A stretch of 64,000 bases of DNA, from the NCBI RefSeq assembly GCF_026003995.1, contig NZ_BPIG01000004.1, positions 62,001-126,000 of the forward strand, written 5' to 3'. This document shows, one piece after another, positions 8,118-16,450 of the stretch. The notes under the pieces were generated by a model. It ran no database searches. It had not been told where the DNA came from and saw nothing but the letters and a program-made list of their open reading frames with translations. Origin of the DNA: Tepidiforma sp. (GTDB lineage: Bacteria; Chloroflexota; Dehalococcoidia; Tepidiformales; Tepidiformaceae). Every line of letters starts with the position of its first letter. The stretch's first letter is position 1. A program made the translations under genes and the position numbers.

Positions 8118-8150
8118 ACTGCTCCCCGCAAGAGATTGAAACAGCTTCAC

Positions 8151-8206
8151 ATGCTAGCAAGGAAGGCGTGTTCTGTATATCCGGTAACGATGGCACGGCC
8201 TAGGAT
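8151..8206. promoter_or_regulatory. Divergent promoters of infC (-) and galU (+)
   Basis: On the minus strand a TAGCAT -10 box (8156-8151) has TATACA 17 bp upstream (8179-8174) as a weak -35. On the plus strand TAGGAT (8201-8206) lies 9 nt before the galU ATG, so that transcript would have only a very short leader; I see no good -35 for it. These are read from sequence only. Confidence 0.5.
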
Positions 8207-8215
8207 GGGGCGGGT

Positions 8216-9094
8216 ATGAGCCAGCGCGTGACGACGGCGGTGATCCTGGCGGCAGGCCTCGGGACGCGGATGCTGCCGGCGACGAAGGCGGTGCCGAAGG
8301 AGATGCTGCCGGTGGTGGACCGGCCGCTCATCGACTACTGCGTGGACGAGGCGGTGGCCGCCGGCATTTCGCGCATCGTGTTCGTCATCGCCGAGGGGAA
8401 GGAGTCGATCCTCGAGCACTTCCGGGCCGGGGCGCGGGTCGAGACGGCGCTGCGGGAAACCGGCAACCAGGCGCTGGCCGATTCGCTGGCAGCGATCGCG
8501 GCGAAGGCCGAGTTCCACGCCGTCTACCAGCCGAAGCAGCTGGGCATCGCGCACGCAGTCGCCTGCGCGCGGGCGTACATCGAGGGGGAGCCGTTCGCGC
8601 TGCTGTTCCCGGACGACGTGATCCTGGGGGAGCGCTCGTGCACGGCGCAGCTGGTCGAGGCGTACGAGCAGACGGGCGGCACGGTGATCGCCGTCGAGCA
8701 GGTGGCGGACACGGACGTGCCGCAGTACGGGATCGTCGACCCGATCGATGACGCGAACCCGGCGCGGCTCCGGCGGGTGGTGGAGAAGCCGCGGCTGGAG
8801 GAGGCGCCTTCGCGGCTCGGCATCGTGGGTCGGTACGTGCTCGGGGCGAGCATCCTGCGGCACATCGACGAGACGCCGCCCGGGAAGAACGGCGAGCGGC
8901 AGATTACGGACGCAATCGCGCGGCAGATCGCGGCGGGTGAGCCGGTCTCGGCGCTGCGGTTCGAGGGCCGGCGGTACGATACGGGCCGGCCGCTCGGGTA
9001 CATCGTGGCGAACGTGGCGGCGGCGATGCGGCGGCCGGAGCTGGCGGGCGGGCTCCGCGAGCGGCTCGCGCCGCTGCTGGAGGGGGAGTGCTGA
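8216..9094 (+). CDS. galU: UTP--glucose-1-phosphate uridylyltransferase
   Basis: GalU makes UDP-glucose from UTP and glucose-1-phosphate for cell-envelope and exopolysaccharide sugars. The 292-residue protein shows the nucleotidyltransferase start VILAAGLGTRMLPATKAVPKEMLPVVDRPLI, the LFPDDVILG metal-binding aspartate motif, the VEKP block and the C-terminal GRRYDTGRPLGYIVANV lysine-less tail typical of the family. Its stop overlaps the ATG of the next gene by one base, so the pair is co-transcribed. Confidence 0.95.
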   Translation: MSQRVTTAVILAAGLGTRMLPATKAVPKEMLPVVDRPLIDYCVDEAVAAGISRIVFVIAEGKESILEHFRAGARVETALRETGNQALADSLAAIAAKAEFHAVYQPKQLGIAHAVACARAYIEGEPFALLFPDDVILGERSCTAQLVEAYEQTGGTVIAVEQVADTDVPQYGIVDPIDDANPARLRRVVEKPRLEEAPSRLGIVGRYVLGASILRHIDETPPGKNGERQITDAIARQIAAGEPVSALRFEGRRYDTGRPLGYIVANVAAAMRRPELAGGLRERLAPLLEGEC

Positions 9095-10452
9095 TGCGCA
9101 TCCTGAGCATTTCGTTTCCGCTGCCGAACGTGGCGATCGACAACTACAACCCGGTCACGGCGCCGAACTACAACGACTACGACGCGGTGATCATCGACCC
9201 GGCGGGCATCGACCGGGTCGTGCGGGAGCTGGTGGACGAGGGGAAGGAGTACGAGGCGTTCGACGGGCGGCCGGTGCTGAACGTGCCCGGCTCGGCGACG
9301 GTCGCGGGGCTGGCGGACCAGCTGCGGCGGCGGCAGGAGGAGACGCGAAGGCTGCTGGAGGCCGGCGGCCTTGTCGTGGTGCTGGGGCGGCCGGACGCGT
9401 TCCAGGGCGGCGTAGTCGGGTTCGAAGGGTGCGACCGGTACCACTGGCTGCCGGCGCCGCCGGGGATGAGCTGGTCGGCGCCATGGCTGCGGGCGGGCGA
9501 AGGGCGGACGGTGCGGGTTGCCGACGACCATCACCCGATGAGCGCGGTGCTGCGGGAGTTCCGTTCGGAGACGGCGTGGCGGGCGTGGTTCGACGACCGG
9601 CAGGCGGAGTTCCGCCGACACGGACGGCCGATTGCGCTCGGCGGGTCGGGGGTGCCGATCGCGGTGGAGTTCGAGGTGCTCGGCGGCCGGGTGGTGTTCA
9701 TCCCGGTGGTGATGGAGTCGTACGGGGCGCAGCGCTCCCAGCTCGCGCAGGCCCTGGTCGATGCCTGCCGGCAGCTGCGCGGGGCCGCAGGGCACGATGA
9801 GGCGCCGTACTGGGTGCGGGGCGTCGCCGTCCCGGGGCTCGAACAGGTCGAGGCGGAGCTCGAGGAGGCGCAGGCAGCCGAGGCCGAGGCGCGGAGCCGG
9901 CTCGACGCCGTGCGCGAGCGGCACGACGCGCTCGCACGGTACCGGGGCCTGCTCTGGCGGGACGGCGCGGGCTTCCGGGAGGCGGTCACGGCCGCGCTGC
10001 AGACGCTGGGCTTCGCCGTCGTTTCGGGGCCGGGCGAGCCGCTCGCCGCGCGGTCGGACGACACCACGGCGTTCATCGAAACCGAGAGTGCGTCCGGGCA
10101 GGTGGCGGAATGGCCGTACGTCCGGCTGCAGCGGCGCATCGAAGCCGCGGTACTGGCGGGCCGGCCGGCGCCGAAGGGCGTCGTCATCGTCAACGGGTAC
10201 CGGGAGCGCGACCCGGACCAGCGGGAGCAGGAGCTGAGCGAACCGCTGGTGCGCGCGTGCGAGAACTACCGGTACGCGCTGGTGACGGGCCGGGCGCTGT
10301 TCGAGCTGGTGCGGCGGGCGCTCGGCGGGGCGGACGAGGCGGCGCTGCTGGGCATCCGGCGGCGGCTGCTGCAGGGCGCGGGGCTACTGGCGGCAGAGCG
10401 GCTGCTCGGGCTCGAGGGCGAAGAGGCGCCGGAGACGGGCCCGATTTTCTAA
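9094..10452 (+). CDS. Unrecognised protein with a degenerate restriction-endonuclease-like domain
   Basis: I do not recognise the whole 452-residue protein. Residues 1-220 look like an alpha/beta domain beginning MRILSISFPLPN. Residues 248-283 are Glu/Ala/Arg-rich and probably coiled coil. Residues 286-410 resemble a PD-(D/E)XK nuclease fold: GFREAVTAALQTLGFAVV, then acidic residues D322/D323, then a strand ending IETES, then RLQRRIEAAVL and KGVVIVNGYRERDPDQRE. The position where the fold normally has E-x-K reads E329-T-E331, so the catalytic lysine is apparently replaced and activity is doubtful. The ATG at 9094 overlaps the galU stop. A sensing or binding role for the nuclease-like part is possible but unproven. 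Confidence 0.7.
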   Translation: MRILSISFPLPNVAIDNYNPVTAPNYNDYDAVIIDPAGIDRVVRELVDEGKEYEAFDGRPVLNVPGSATVAGLADQLRRRQEETRRLLEAGGLVVVLGRPDAFQGGVVGFEGCDRYHWLPAPPGMSWSAPWLRAGEGRTVRVADDHHPMSAVLREFRSETAWRAWFDDRQAEFRRHGRPIALGGSGVPIAVEFEVLGGRVVFIPVVMESYGAQRSQLAQALVDACRQLRGAAGHDEAPYWVRGVAVPGLEQVEAELEEAQAAEAEARSRLDAVRERHDALARYRGLLWRDGAGFREAVTAALQTLGFAVVSGPGEPLAARSDDTTAFIETESASGQVAEWPYVRLQRRIEAAVLAGRPAPKGVVIVNGYRERDPDQREQELSEPLVRACENYRYALVTGRALFELVRRALGGADEAALLGIRRRLLQGAGLLAAERLLGLEGEEAPETGPIF

Positions 10453-10491
10453 ACTTCGGTGTCACGGCATTCCCCTGCGGGAGGTGAACGC

Positions 10492-11424
10492 ATGAAGGCG
10501 ATCATCGACTGCGACCCGGGCCACGACGACGCGGTCGCGATCATCCTCGCGGCGCGGCACTTCGAGCTGCTCGGCGTCACGACGGTCGGCGGCAACGCCC
10601 CGCTCTGGCGGGTGACGGAGAACGCGCTCAAGGTGCTGGAGCTCATCGGGCGGCCGGACATCCCGGTGGCGGCCGGGGCGGCGGGACCGCTGCTCGGCGA
10701 CCTGCCGCGGGCCGGGGAGCGGGTCCACGGCGCGAGCGGGCTCGATGGCGCGGAGCTGCCGCGGCCGGGCCGGTCGGTGATTCCGCGGAACGGGGTGGAG
10801 TTCCTCGTCGAGACGGTGATGCGAAACCCGGGCACGGCGGTCATCGCCACGGGGCCGCTCACGAACATCGCGCTGGCGATGCGGATGGAGCCGCGCTTCG
10901 CGCGGAGCATGGCGCGGCTGAGCATCATGGGCGGTTCGACGACGTGGGGCAACGTGACGCCGGCGGCGGAGTTCAACGCCTGGGCCGACCCGGAGGCCGC
11001 GCGCATCGTGTTCTCCTCCGGAGCGAAGCTGACGATGTGCGGGCTCGACCTCACACGGCAGGCGGCCGTCGACGCCGCGACGATCGCGCGGTTCCGCAGC
11101 ACGGGGACGCGGACGGCGGGCGTGATCGCGGACCTGCTGGAGTACTACCGCGCGGCGACGGAGCGGCTCACCGGGGCGCCGGCGGTGCCGCTCCACGACC
11201 CGTGCGCGGTGGCCGCGCTGGCAGCGCCGGAGCTCTTCACGTTCGCATTCGCCCGGGTGGAGGTGGAGACGCGGGGCGACCTGACGCGCGGGATGACGGT
11301 GATGGAACGCCGCACGCTGACCGACGGGGAGCCGACGCCGGAGACGAACTGCCGGGTGGCGACGACGGTGGATGCGGGGCGGCTGTTCGACCTGGTCGCG
11401 GAGGCGCTGGCAGCCTGCCCGTGA
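10492..11424 (+). CDS. Inosine-uridine preferring nucleoside hydrolase family protein
   Basis: These enzymes cleave the N-glycosidic bond of ribonucleosides to ribose and base for purine/pyrimidine salvage. The 310-residue protein starts with the Ca2+-binding signature DCDPGHDDAVAIILA, followed by VTTVGGNAPL, the ATGPLTNIALAM motif, and EFNAWADPEAARIVF with the second ligand cluster, then HDPCAVAAL near the C-terminus. The ATG at 10492 follows GGGAGGTGA. It lies 39 nt after the preceding gene and is convergent with the Lrp-type gene, with a gap of only 6 nt. Substrate preference cannot be read from sequence. Confidence 0.9.
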   Translation: MKAIIDCDPGHDDAVAIILAARHFELLGVTTVGGNAPLWRVTENALKVLELIGRPDIPVAAGAAGPLLGDLPRAGERVHGASGLDGAELPRPGRSVIPRNGVEFLVETVMRNPGTAVIATGPLTNIALAMRMEPRFARSMARLSIMGGSTTWGNVTPAAEFNAWADPEAARIVFSSGAKLTMCGLDLTRQAAVDAATIARFRSTGTRTAGVIADLLEYYRAATERLTGAPAVPLHDPCAVAALAAPELFTFAFARVEVETRGDLTRGMTVMERRTLTDGEPTPETNCRVATTVDAGRLFDLVAEALAACP

Positions 11425-11430
11425 GGCGGG

Positions 11431-11679
11431 TCAGCGTGCGCCGGAGGCCTCGGGGAAGGTGACGCAGGTCGTGGTGCTTTCGATGCCGTCGATGGCGCGG
11501 ATGTGGCGGGAGATGACGGCGGGCACGTCGGTGAGCGAGGGGACTTCGACCACCGCGACGATGTCGTAGGGCCCCATGACCTGGTAGACCTCGGCGATGC
11601 CTTCGACGGCGCGGAGTTTTTCGTAGACTTCGACGGTCTTGGCCGGGTCGACGACGATGAGGACGAAGGCCTTGATCAC
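11431..11679 (-). CDS. Stand-alone Lrp/AsnC ligand-binding (RAM) domain protein
   Basis: This 82-residue protein consists only of the RAM fold that binds amino acids in Lrp/AsnC regulators: MIKAFVLIVVDPAKTVEVYEKLRAVEGIAEVYQVMGPYDIVAVVEV, ending IDGIESTTTCVTF. It lacks the usual N-terminal helix-turn-helix. Such stand-alone RAM proteins probably sense small molecules and may act on other regulators. It lies downstream of lepA on the same strand with an 85-nt gap, and its start has GGAGCG upstream. Confidence 0.88.
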   Translation of the reverse strand: MIKAFVLIVVDPAKTVEVYEKLRAVEGIAEVYQVMGPYDIVAVVEVPSLTDVPAVISRHIRAIDGIESTTTCVTFPEASGAR

Positions 11680-11764
11680 GGAGCGCTCCGGGGGTTCGGC
11701 GCGATGCGCCGGGATGGCTGGAGGTTAACAGAGCAGGATTTCGAACGGGTTACAGGTGCCGGCG

Positions 11765-13588
11765 TCACTCGCGGAGGCGGAGGACGGCCATGAAGGCTTC
11801 CTGCGGGATTTCGACGCTGCCGACGCGCTTCATCTTCTTCTTGCCCTCTGCCTGTTTTTCGAGGAGCTTGCGCTTGCGGGTGACGTCGCCGCCGTAGCAC
11901 TTGGCGAGGACGTTCTTGCGCATGGCGCGGATGGTTTCGCGAGCGATGATTTTGCCGCCGACGGCGGCCTGGAGCGGCACCTCGAAGAGCTGGCGGGGGA
12001 TGAGGTCTTTGAGTTTCGTGACGAGGGCGCGGCCGACCTTGTCGGCGTTCGACGCGTGGGTGATGACCGAGAGGGCATCGACGGGCTGGCCGTTGACGAG
12101 GATATCGACCTTGACGAGGCGGGCGGGCCGGTACTCTTTGACCTGGTAGTCGAGGCTGGCGTAGCCGGAGGTCGAGCCTTTCAGCTGGTCGTAGAAGTCG
12201 ACGAGGATTTCGGCCATCGGGACGTCGTATTCGAGGAGGACGCGGGCTTCGCCGGGGGCGAGGTCGTTCTCGGCTTCGAGGAATTCCATCCGGAGGAACT
12301 GGCCGCGGCGGCTGGTGACGAGCTCCATCACCTGGCCGATGTAGCGGCTGGGGGTGATGACGTCGATCTTCGCCCACGGTTCGGAGATGACGGCGATCTT
12401 CGAGGGGTCGGGGAGGTCGGCCGGGTTATCGACGAGGATTTCTTCGCCGGAGGTGGTCTGGACCCGGTACTCGACGGAGGGCGCGGTGGTAAGGAGTTCG
12501 AGGCCGTATTCGCGCTCGAGGCGCTCGACGACGATTTCGAGGTGGAGGAGGCCGAGGAAGCCGCAGCGGAAGCCGAAGCCGAGGGCTGCGGAGGATTCGG
12601 GTTCGTAGACCAAGGAGGCGTCGTTGAGGACGAGCTTGGCGAGGGCGTCGCGGAGCTCCTGGTACTGGTCCGAGTCGGTGGGGTAGATGCCGGCGAAGAC
12701 CATCGGCTTGGCGCGGCGGTAGCCGGGGAGCGGCTCGGGGGCCGGGGCATCGGCCCAGGTGATGGTATCGCCGACGCGGCACTCGGCGACGTCCTTGAGG
12801 CCGGTGGCGACGTAGCCGACTTCGCCGGCCGAGAGGCCTTCGAGCGGCTTCATGCCGGGGCTGAAGATGCCGAACTCGAGCGGCTCAAAGACGGCGCCGG
12901 TGGACATCAGCTTCAGATTGCGGCGGCCGCGCATCTCGCCATCGACGACGCGGACGTGGGCGACGACGCCTTTGTAGGCGTCGTACTTCGAATCGAAGAT
13001 GAGCGCCTTGAGCGGGGCATCCGGGTTGCCGGAAGGCGGCGGGATGCGCTGGACGATGGCTTCGAGGATCTGGTCGACGCCGGTGCCCTCCTTGGCAGAG
13101 GCGAGGATGACCTCATCGCGGGAGAAGCCGATGACGCGTTCGAGCTCGGCGGCGACGCGCTCGGGCTCGGCGTGGGGGAGGTCGATCTTGTTCAGGACCG
13201 GGATGAGGGTGAGGTCCTGGTTCATGGCCAGGTAGACGTTGGCGAGCGTCTGGGCTTCGATGCCCTGCGAGGCGTCGACGACGAGAAGGGCGCCTTCGCA
13301 GGCGGCGAGGGAGCGGGAGACTTCGTAGGCGAAGTCGACGTGGCCGGGGGTATCGATGAGGTTGAGTTCGTACTCGATGCCGTCGCTGGCGCGGTAGAGC
13401 ATGCGGGCTGCGGCGGCCTTGATGGTGATGCCCTTTTCGCGCTCGAGGTCCATGGAATCGAGGACCTGTTCTGCCATTTCACGCGCGGAGATGGTGCCGG
13501 TGCGCTCGAGGAGGCGGTCGGCGAGGGTCGACTTGCCGTGGTCGATGTGCGCGATGATGCAGAAGTTGCGGATGCGGGGCTGGTCCAC
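11765..13588 (-). CDS. lepA: Elongation factor 4 (LepA)
   Basis: LepA is a ribosome-bound GTPase that influences translation under stress and 30S assembly. The 607-residue protein has G1 [10 protein letters not shown]2/G3 with DTPGHVDF, G4 NKID and the diagnostic C-terminal domain ([24 protein letters not shown]). The length is normal. The GTG start at 13588 has no Shine-Dalgarno sequence but lies 6 nt after a TACACT box, so the mRNA may be leaderless. It is divergent from mdh. Confidence 0.97.
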   Translation of the reverse strand: MDQPRIRNFCIIAHIDHGKSTLADRLLERTGTISAREMAEQVLDSMDLEREKGITIKAAAARMLYRASDGIEYELNLIDTPGHVDFAYEVSRSLAACEGALLVVDASQGIEAQTLANVYLAMNQDLTLIPVLNKIDLPHAEPERVAAELERVIGFSRDEVILASAKEGTGVDQILEAIVQRIPPPSGNPDAPLKALIFDSKYDAYKGVVAHVRVVDGEMRGRRNLKLMSTGAVFEPLEFGIFSPGMKPLEGLSAGEVGYVATGLKDVAECRVGDTITWADAPAPEPLPGYRRAKPMVFAGIYPTDSDQYQELRDALAKLVLNDASLVYEPESSAALGFGFRCGFLGLLHLEIVVERLEREYGLELLTTAPSVEYRVQTTSGEEILVDNPADLPDPSKIAVISEPWAKIDVITPSRYIGQVMELVTSRRGQFLRMEFLEAENDLAPGEARVLLEYDVPMAEILVDFYDQLKGSTSGYASLDYQVKEYRPARLVKVDILVNGQPVDALSVITHASNADKVGRALVTKLKDLIPRQLFEVPLQAAVGGKIIARETIRAMRKNVLAKCYGGDVTRKRKLLEKQAEGKKKMKRVGSVEIPQEAFMAVLRLRE

Positions 13589-13693
13589 GATTCGAGTGTA
13601 CGCGAGGCGGGGCGTAGGGGCCGTGGCACGGGCGCGGGTAAGGCAGGTTGGTGCTAGCCTTGGCTGGCGAATTCCAGTTCAGCAGGGAGCTCC

Positions 13694-14632
13694 ATGCCTC
13701 GGAAGAAGGTCACGATTGTCGGCGCCGGGATGACCGGCGGTGCCATGGCCCAGCGCCTGATCGAGCGCGATATCTGCGATGTGGTGCTGCAGGACGACCC
13801 GCAGTTTGCGGGGACGATGCATCACGGGAAGGCGCTGGATGAATCGCAGGCGGCGCCGTGGGAAGGCTTTTCGACGCGCATCACGGCGACGGACGGCTGG
13901 GAGGAGACGGCGAACAGCGACGTCGTGGTGGTGACCGCCGGGGCGCCGCGGAAGCCGGGCATGAGCCGGGAGGAGCTGCTGAACGGCAACGCCGAGATCG
14001 TGCGGTCGAAGGTCGCGGCAGCGGCGAAGGCCTCGCCGAACGCCGTCATCATCATCTTCTCGAACCCGATGGACGCGATGTGCCACGTGGCGATGCAGGC
14101 GAGCGGCTTCCCGCGGGAGCGGGTCATCGGGCAGGGCGGCGCGCTGGATAGCGCGCGCTACCGGTACTTCATCGCGGCCGAGCTCGGCGTCTCGGTGAAC
14201 GACGTGCACGGGTACGTGATCGGCGGGCACACGGACACGACGATGGTGCCGGTGGTCTCGCAGACGCGGGTCGGCGGTGTGCCGCTGACGGACCTGCTGC
14301 CGGCGGAGAAGGTGCAGGCGATCGTGGCGCGGGCGATGCGCGGCGGCGCGGAGATCGGCGAGCTGTACAAGACGGGCTCGGCGTACTTCGCGCCTTCGGC
14401 CGCGACGATCGCGATGGTCGAGGCGATCCTGCTGGACCAGCGCCGGCTCATCCCCTGCTCGGTCTACCACCAGGGCGAGTACGGCATCCGGGATGTCTTC
14501 AGCGGGACTGTCTGCCAGCTGGGCGAGGGCGGCATCCAGCGGACGTTCGAGCTGCCGCTGACCGACGAGGAGCGGGCGAAGGTCGTGGCTGCGGCGGAGG
14601 CGACGAAGGAGCTGCTGAAGCTGCTGAACTGA
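13694..14632 (+). CDS. mdh: LDH-like malate dehydrogenase
   Basis: This enzyme oxidises malate to oxaloacetate with NAD in the TCA cycle. The 312-residue protein resembles Chloroflexus-type MDH. It has the Rossmann motif GAGMTGGAMAQ, an Asp after the second strand consistent with NAD, the mobile loop GAPRKPGMSREEL, LDSARYR with the substrate arginine, and the catalytic His in GGH. Around the active site it reads GGHTDTTMVP where family members read GGHGDxMVP, a one-residue insertion, and the NAD-ribose loop is also longer (DDPQFAGTMHHGKALD). These changes are unusual, but the catalytic residues remain. It is preceded by a TAGCCT box and a GGGAG ribosome binding site. Confidence 0.92.
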   Translation: MPRKKVTIVGAGMTGGAMAQRLIERDICDVVLQDDPQFAGTMHHGKALDESQAAPWEGFSTRITATDGWEETANSDVVVVTAGAPRKPGMSREELLNGNAEIVRSKVAAAAKASPNAVIIIFSNPMDAMCHVAMQASGFPRERVIGQGGALDSARYRYFIAAELGVSVNDVHGYVIGGHTDTTMVPVVSQTRVGGVPLTDLLPAEKVQAIVARAMRGGAEIGELYKTGSAYFAPSAATIAMVEAILLDQRRLIPCSVYHQGEYGIRDVFSGTVCQLGEGGIQRTFELPLTDEERAKVVAAAEATKELLKLLN

Positions 14633-14665
14633 CGCGTTCGGCGGCTGCCGTGTAGGCTGAGGAAC

Positions 14666-15880
14666 GTGTCGCTCGCGGGGCCACGGTCACAACGGACGCT
14701 GGTGCTGGCGCTGTTGTGCGTGGCCTCGTTTGCTGTCGTCTTCAACAACCTCATCATCACGCCGATTCTGCCGGAGATTTCGGAGGACTTCGGCGTGCGG
14801 GTCGCGGTCGCCGGGTTGCTGGTGACGGCGTATGCGGTGACGGGCGGGGTGGCGGCGGTGTTCTCGGGCCCGTTCATCGACCGGCTGGGACGGAAGCCGG
14901 TGGTGGTGGCCGGGATGGCGACCCTCACGCTTGCGACGGCGCTTTCGGCCGCGGCGCCGGGGTTCGTGCCGCTGCTGCTCGCGCGGGCGCTGGCCGGGCT
15001 CGGCGTGGCCTGCCTGACGCCGGCGGTGTTCGCCGCGGTCGGCGACTACTTCTCGTACGAAGAGCGCGGCCGGGCGATGTCGTGGGTCATCTCGGCGAAC
15101 ACGAGCGCGAGCATCTTCGGTGTGCCGGCGGGGGCCGTGCTGAGCGGCGTGTTCTCGTGGCGGTGGACGTTCGTGGCGCTGGCGGCGCTGCTGGTGCTGT
15201 TCACGTGGCTGCTCTTCCGGAAGCTCCCCGCGGACCCGCCGCGGCGGGCGGGCGGCGAGGCTGGCAGCGGGATGGCGGCGATTCCGCGGGTGCTGCGCGA
15301 CCTGCCGACGAGCGCGGCGCTGTTCTCGAACTACCTCTCGACGAGCTACTGGTTCGTGTTCGCGACCTACATGGGCGCCTATTTCCACGATGAATTCGGG
15401 CTGGCGAAGTGGGCGCTCGGCGGGCTGACGATGGTGATGGGACTGGGCGTGCTCGTAGGGAGCAACGCCGGCGGCCGGCTCTCGGACCGGGTGGGCAAGC
15501 GGCCGGTCATCCTGTGGACGTCGCTGACCTGCGCGGTGTTCATTTCGCTGACGACGACGGCCGCGGCGGCGATGGCCGTCGGCCTCAGCTTCCTCTTCCT
15601 GTTCGCCGTTTCGGGCGGGGCGCGGTTCGCGAGCTCGCAGGCGATCATGACGGAGATGTCGCCGGGCGACCGGGGGACGGTGATGGCGCTGAACGCGGCG
15701 GGGCAGCAGTTCGGCATCGTCACGGGGTCGCTGGTCGGCGGGCTGGCGCTGGAGGCGGGCGGCTACGCGGCGCTGGGCCCGACAGCAGGGGCGATCGCGC
15801 TGGTTTCGATGGCGATGTACGGGCTGTTCGTGCAGGAGCGGGGGCGGGCCGGCGGGGCGCGCGAGCTGGCGGCGGAGTGA
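14666..15880 (+). CDS. Major facilitator superfamily transporter
   Basis: This 404-residue, 12-helix transporter resembles the drug/arabinose efflux branch. The first half has FIDRLGRKPVVVAGM (motif A) and the second half has GGRLSDRVGKRPVI, its counterpart. The substrate is unknown. The GTG start follows a TAGGCT box by 7 nt with little Shine-Dalgarno sequence, which suggests a leaderless transcript. It stands between mdh and the Rex-box operon and is probably its own unit. Confidence 0.87.
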   Translation: MSLAGPRSQRTLVLALLCVASFAVVFNNLIITPILPEISEDFGVRVAVAGLLVTAYAVTGGVAAVFSGPFIDRLGRKPVVVAGMATLTLATALSAAAPGFVPLLLARALAGLGVACLTPAVFAAVGDYFSYEERGRAMSWVISANTSASIFGVPAGAVLSGVFSWRWTFVALAALLVLFTWLLFRKLPADPPRRAGGEAGSGMAAIPRVLRDLPTSAALFSNYLSTSYWFVFATYMGAYFHDEFGLAKWALGGLTMVMGLGVLVGSNAGGRLSDRVGKRPVILWTSLTCAVFISLTTTAAAAMAVGLSFLFLFAVSGGARFASSQAIMTEMSPGDRGTVMALNAAGQQFGIVTGSLVGGLALEAGGYAALGPTAGAIALVSMAMYGLFVQERGRAGGARELAAE

Positions 15881-15883
15881 GCC

Positions 15884-15901
15884 TTGTGTTTGTAATCACA
15901 A
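15884..15901 (+). promoter_or_regulatory. Rex-like redox operator
   Basis: TTGTGTTTGTAATCACAA is 18 bp long, like the classical Rex operator, whose consensus is TTGTGA-N6-TCACAA; 11 of the 12 consensus positions match. Rex represses respiratory and fermentative genes when NADH is low. The site overlaps the -35 element (TTGTAA, 15890-15895) of the promoter for the NuoI/NuoG-like pair, so binding would block transcription. Function is inferred; no rex gene is seen in the window. Confidence 0.65.
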
Positions 15902-15918
15902 TCCCCCGTTGGTAGGAT
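15890..15918 (+). promoter_or_regulatory. Promoter of the nuoI/nuoG-like operon
   Basis: TTGTAA (15890-15895), a 17-bp spacer and TAGGAT (15913-15918) make a good sigma-70-type promoter 52 nt before the first start codon. It is one of several TAGGAT -10 elements in this window. Confidence 0.6.
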
Positions 15919-15969
15919 CGGGGGCGCCGGCGAAGGACTCGGGCCCGGCGCTACCTGGGGGACCTCCAC

Positions 15970-16443
15970 ATGGCATACGGCAAGGGCATCGCGAAGGGGA
16001 TGAGCCTGACGCTGCGCAGCATGTTCAGGCCGCCGGCGACGATCCAGTACCCGGAGGAAGTCCGCCAGGTACCGGTCTACGCGCGGACGAACCTGCTGTG
16101 GTTCGAAGAGCGGTGCACCGGGTGTTCGACCTGTGCGCAGGCGTGCCCGGACGGCTGCATCCTCGTGGCGACGAGCCAGGATGCGGAAGGGCGCCGGAAC
16201 ATCGACCGGTACGAGATCGATTTCCGGATCTGCATGTACTGCGGGCTGTGCACGGAGGCCTGCCCGTATGAGGCGATCCAGCCGGGCGGGCCGCTGGATG
16301 ACGCGGTGTACAACTTCGAGGAGATGTACCGCGACAAGCACGCGCTGACCCGGGTGGCGCAGGAGTTCCTGAAGCGGAACAACAACACGTATCCGAACGG
16401 CATGAAGGCACCCGACCCGGACGCCGATTTCCACCGCCTGTAG
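15970..16443 (+). CDS. nuoI: NuoI-like 2[4Fe-4S] ferredoxin subunit
   Basis: This 157-residue electron-transfer subunit has two ferredoxin cluster motifs: C49-x2-C52-x2-C55-x3-C59-P and C88-x2-C91-x2-C94-x3-C98-P. A tail DAVYNFEEMYRDKHALTRVAQEFLKRN is characteristic of complex I subunit I. It would pass electrons from the NuoG-like protein encoded 7 nt downstream. No other complex I genes lie nearby, so the pair is either a split part of the 14-subunit complex or a separate soluble or membrane-associated module. The ATG follows a GGGGGACC stretch, and the Rex-like site upstream suggests NADH/NAD control. Confidence 0.88.
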   Translation: MAYGKGIAKGMSLTLRSMFRPPATIQYPEEVRQVPVYARTNLLWFEERCTGCSTCAQACPDGCILVATSQDAEGRRNIDRYEIDFRICMYCGLCTEACPYEAIQPGGPLDDAVYNFEEMYRDKHALTRVAQEFLKRNNNTYPNGMKAPDPDADFHRL

Positions 16444-16450
16444 GGAGCCC

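Noticed and set aside
8116..8150. Start of infC at the GTG at 8150
   Set aside because: A TAGCAT -10 box directly precedes that GTG, so transcription would begin downstream of it. The TTG at 8117 has a GGGGAG ribosome binding site and gives a more usual N-terminus.
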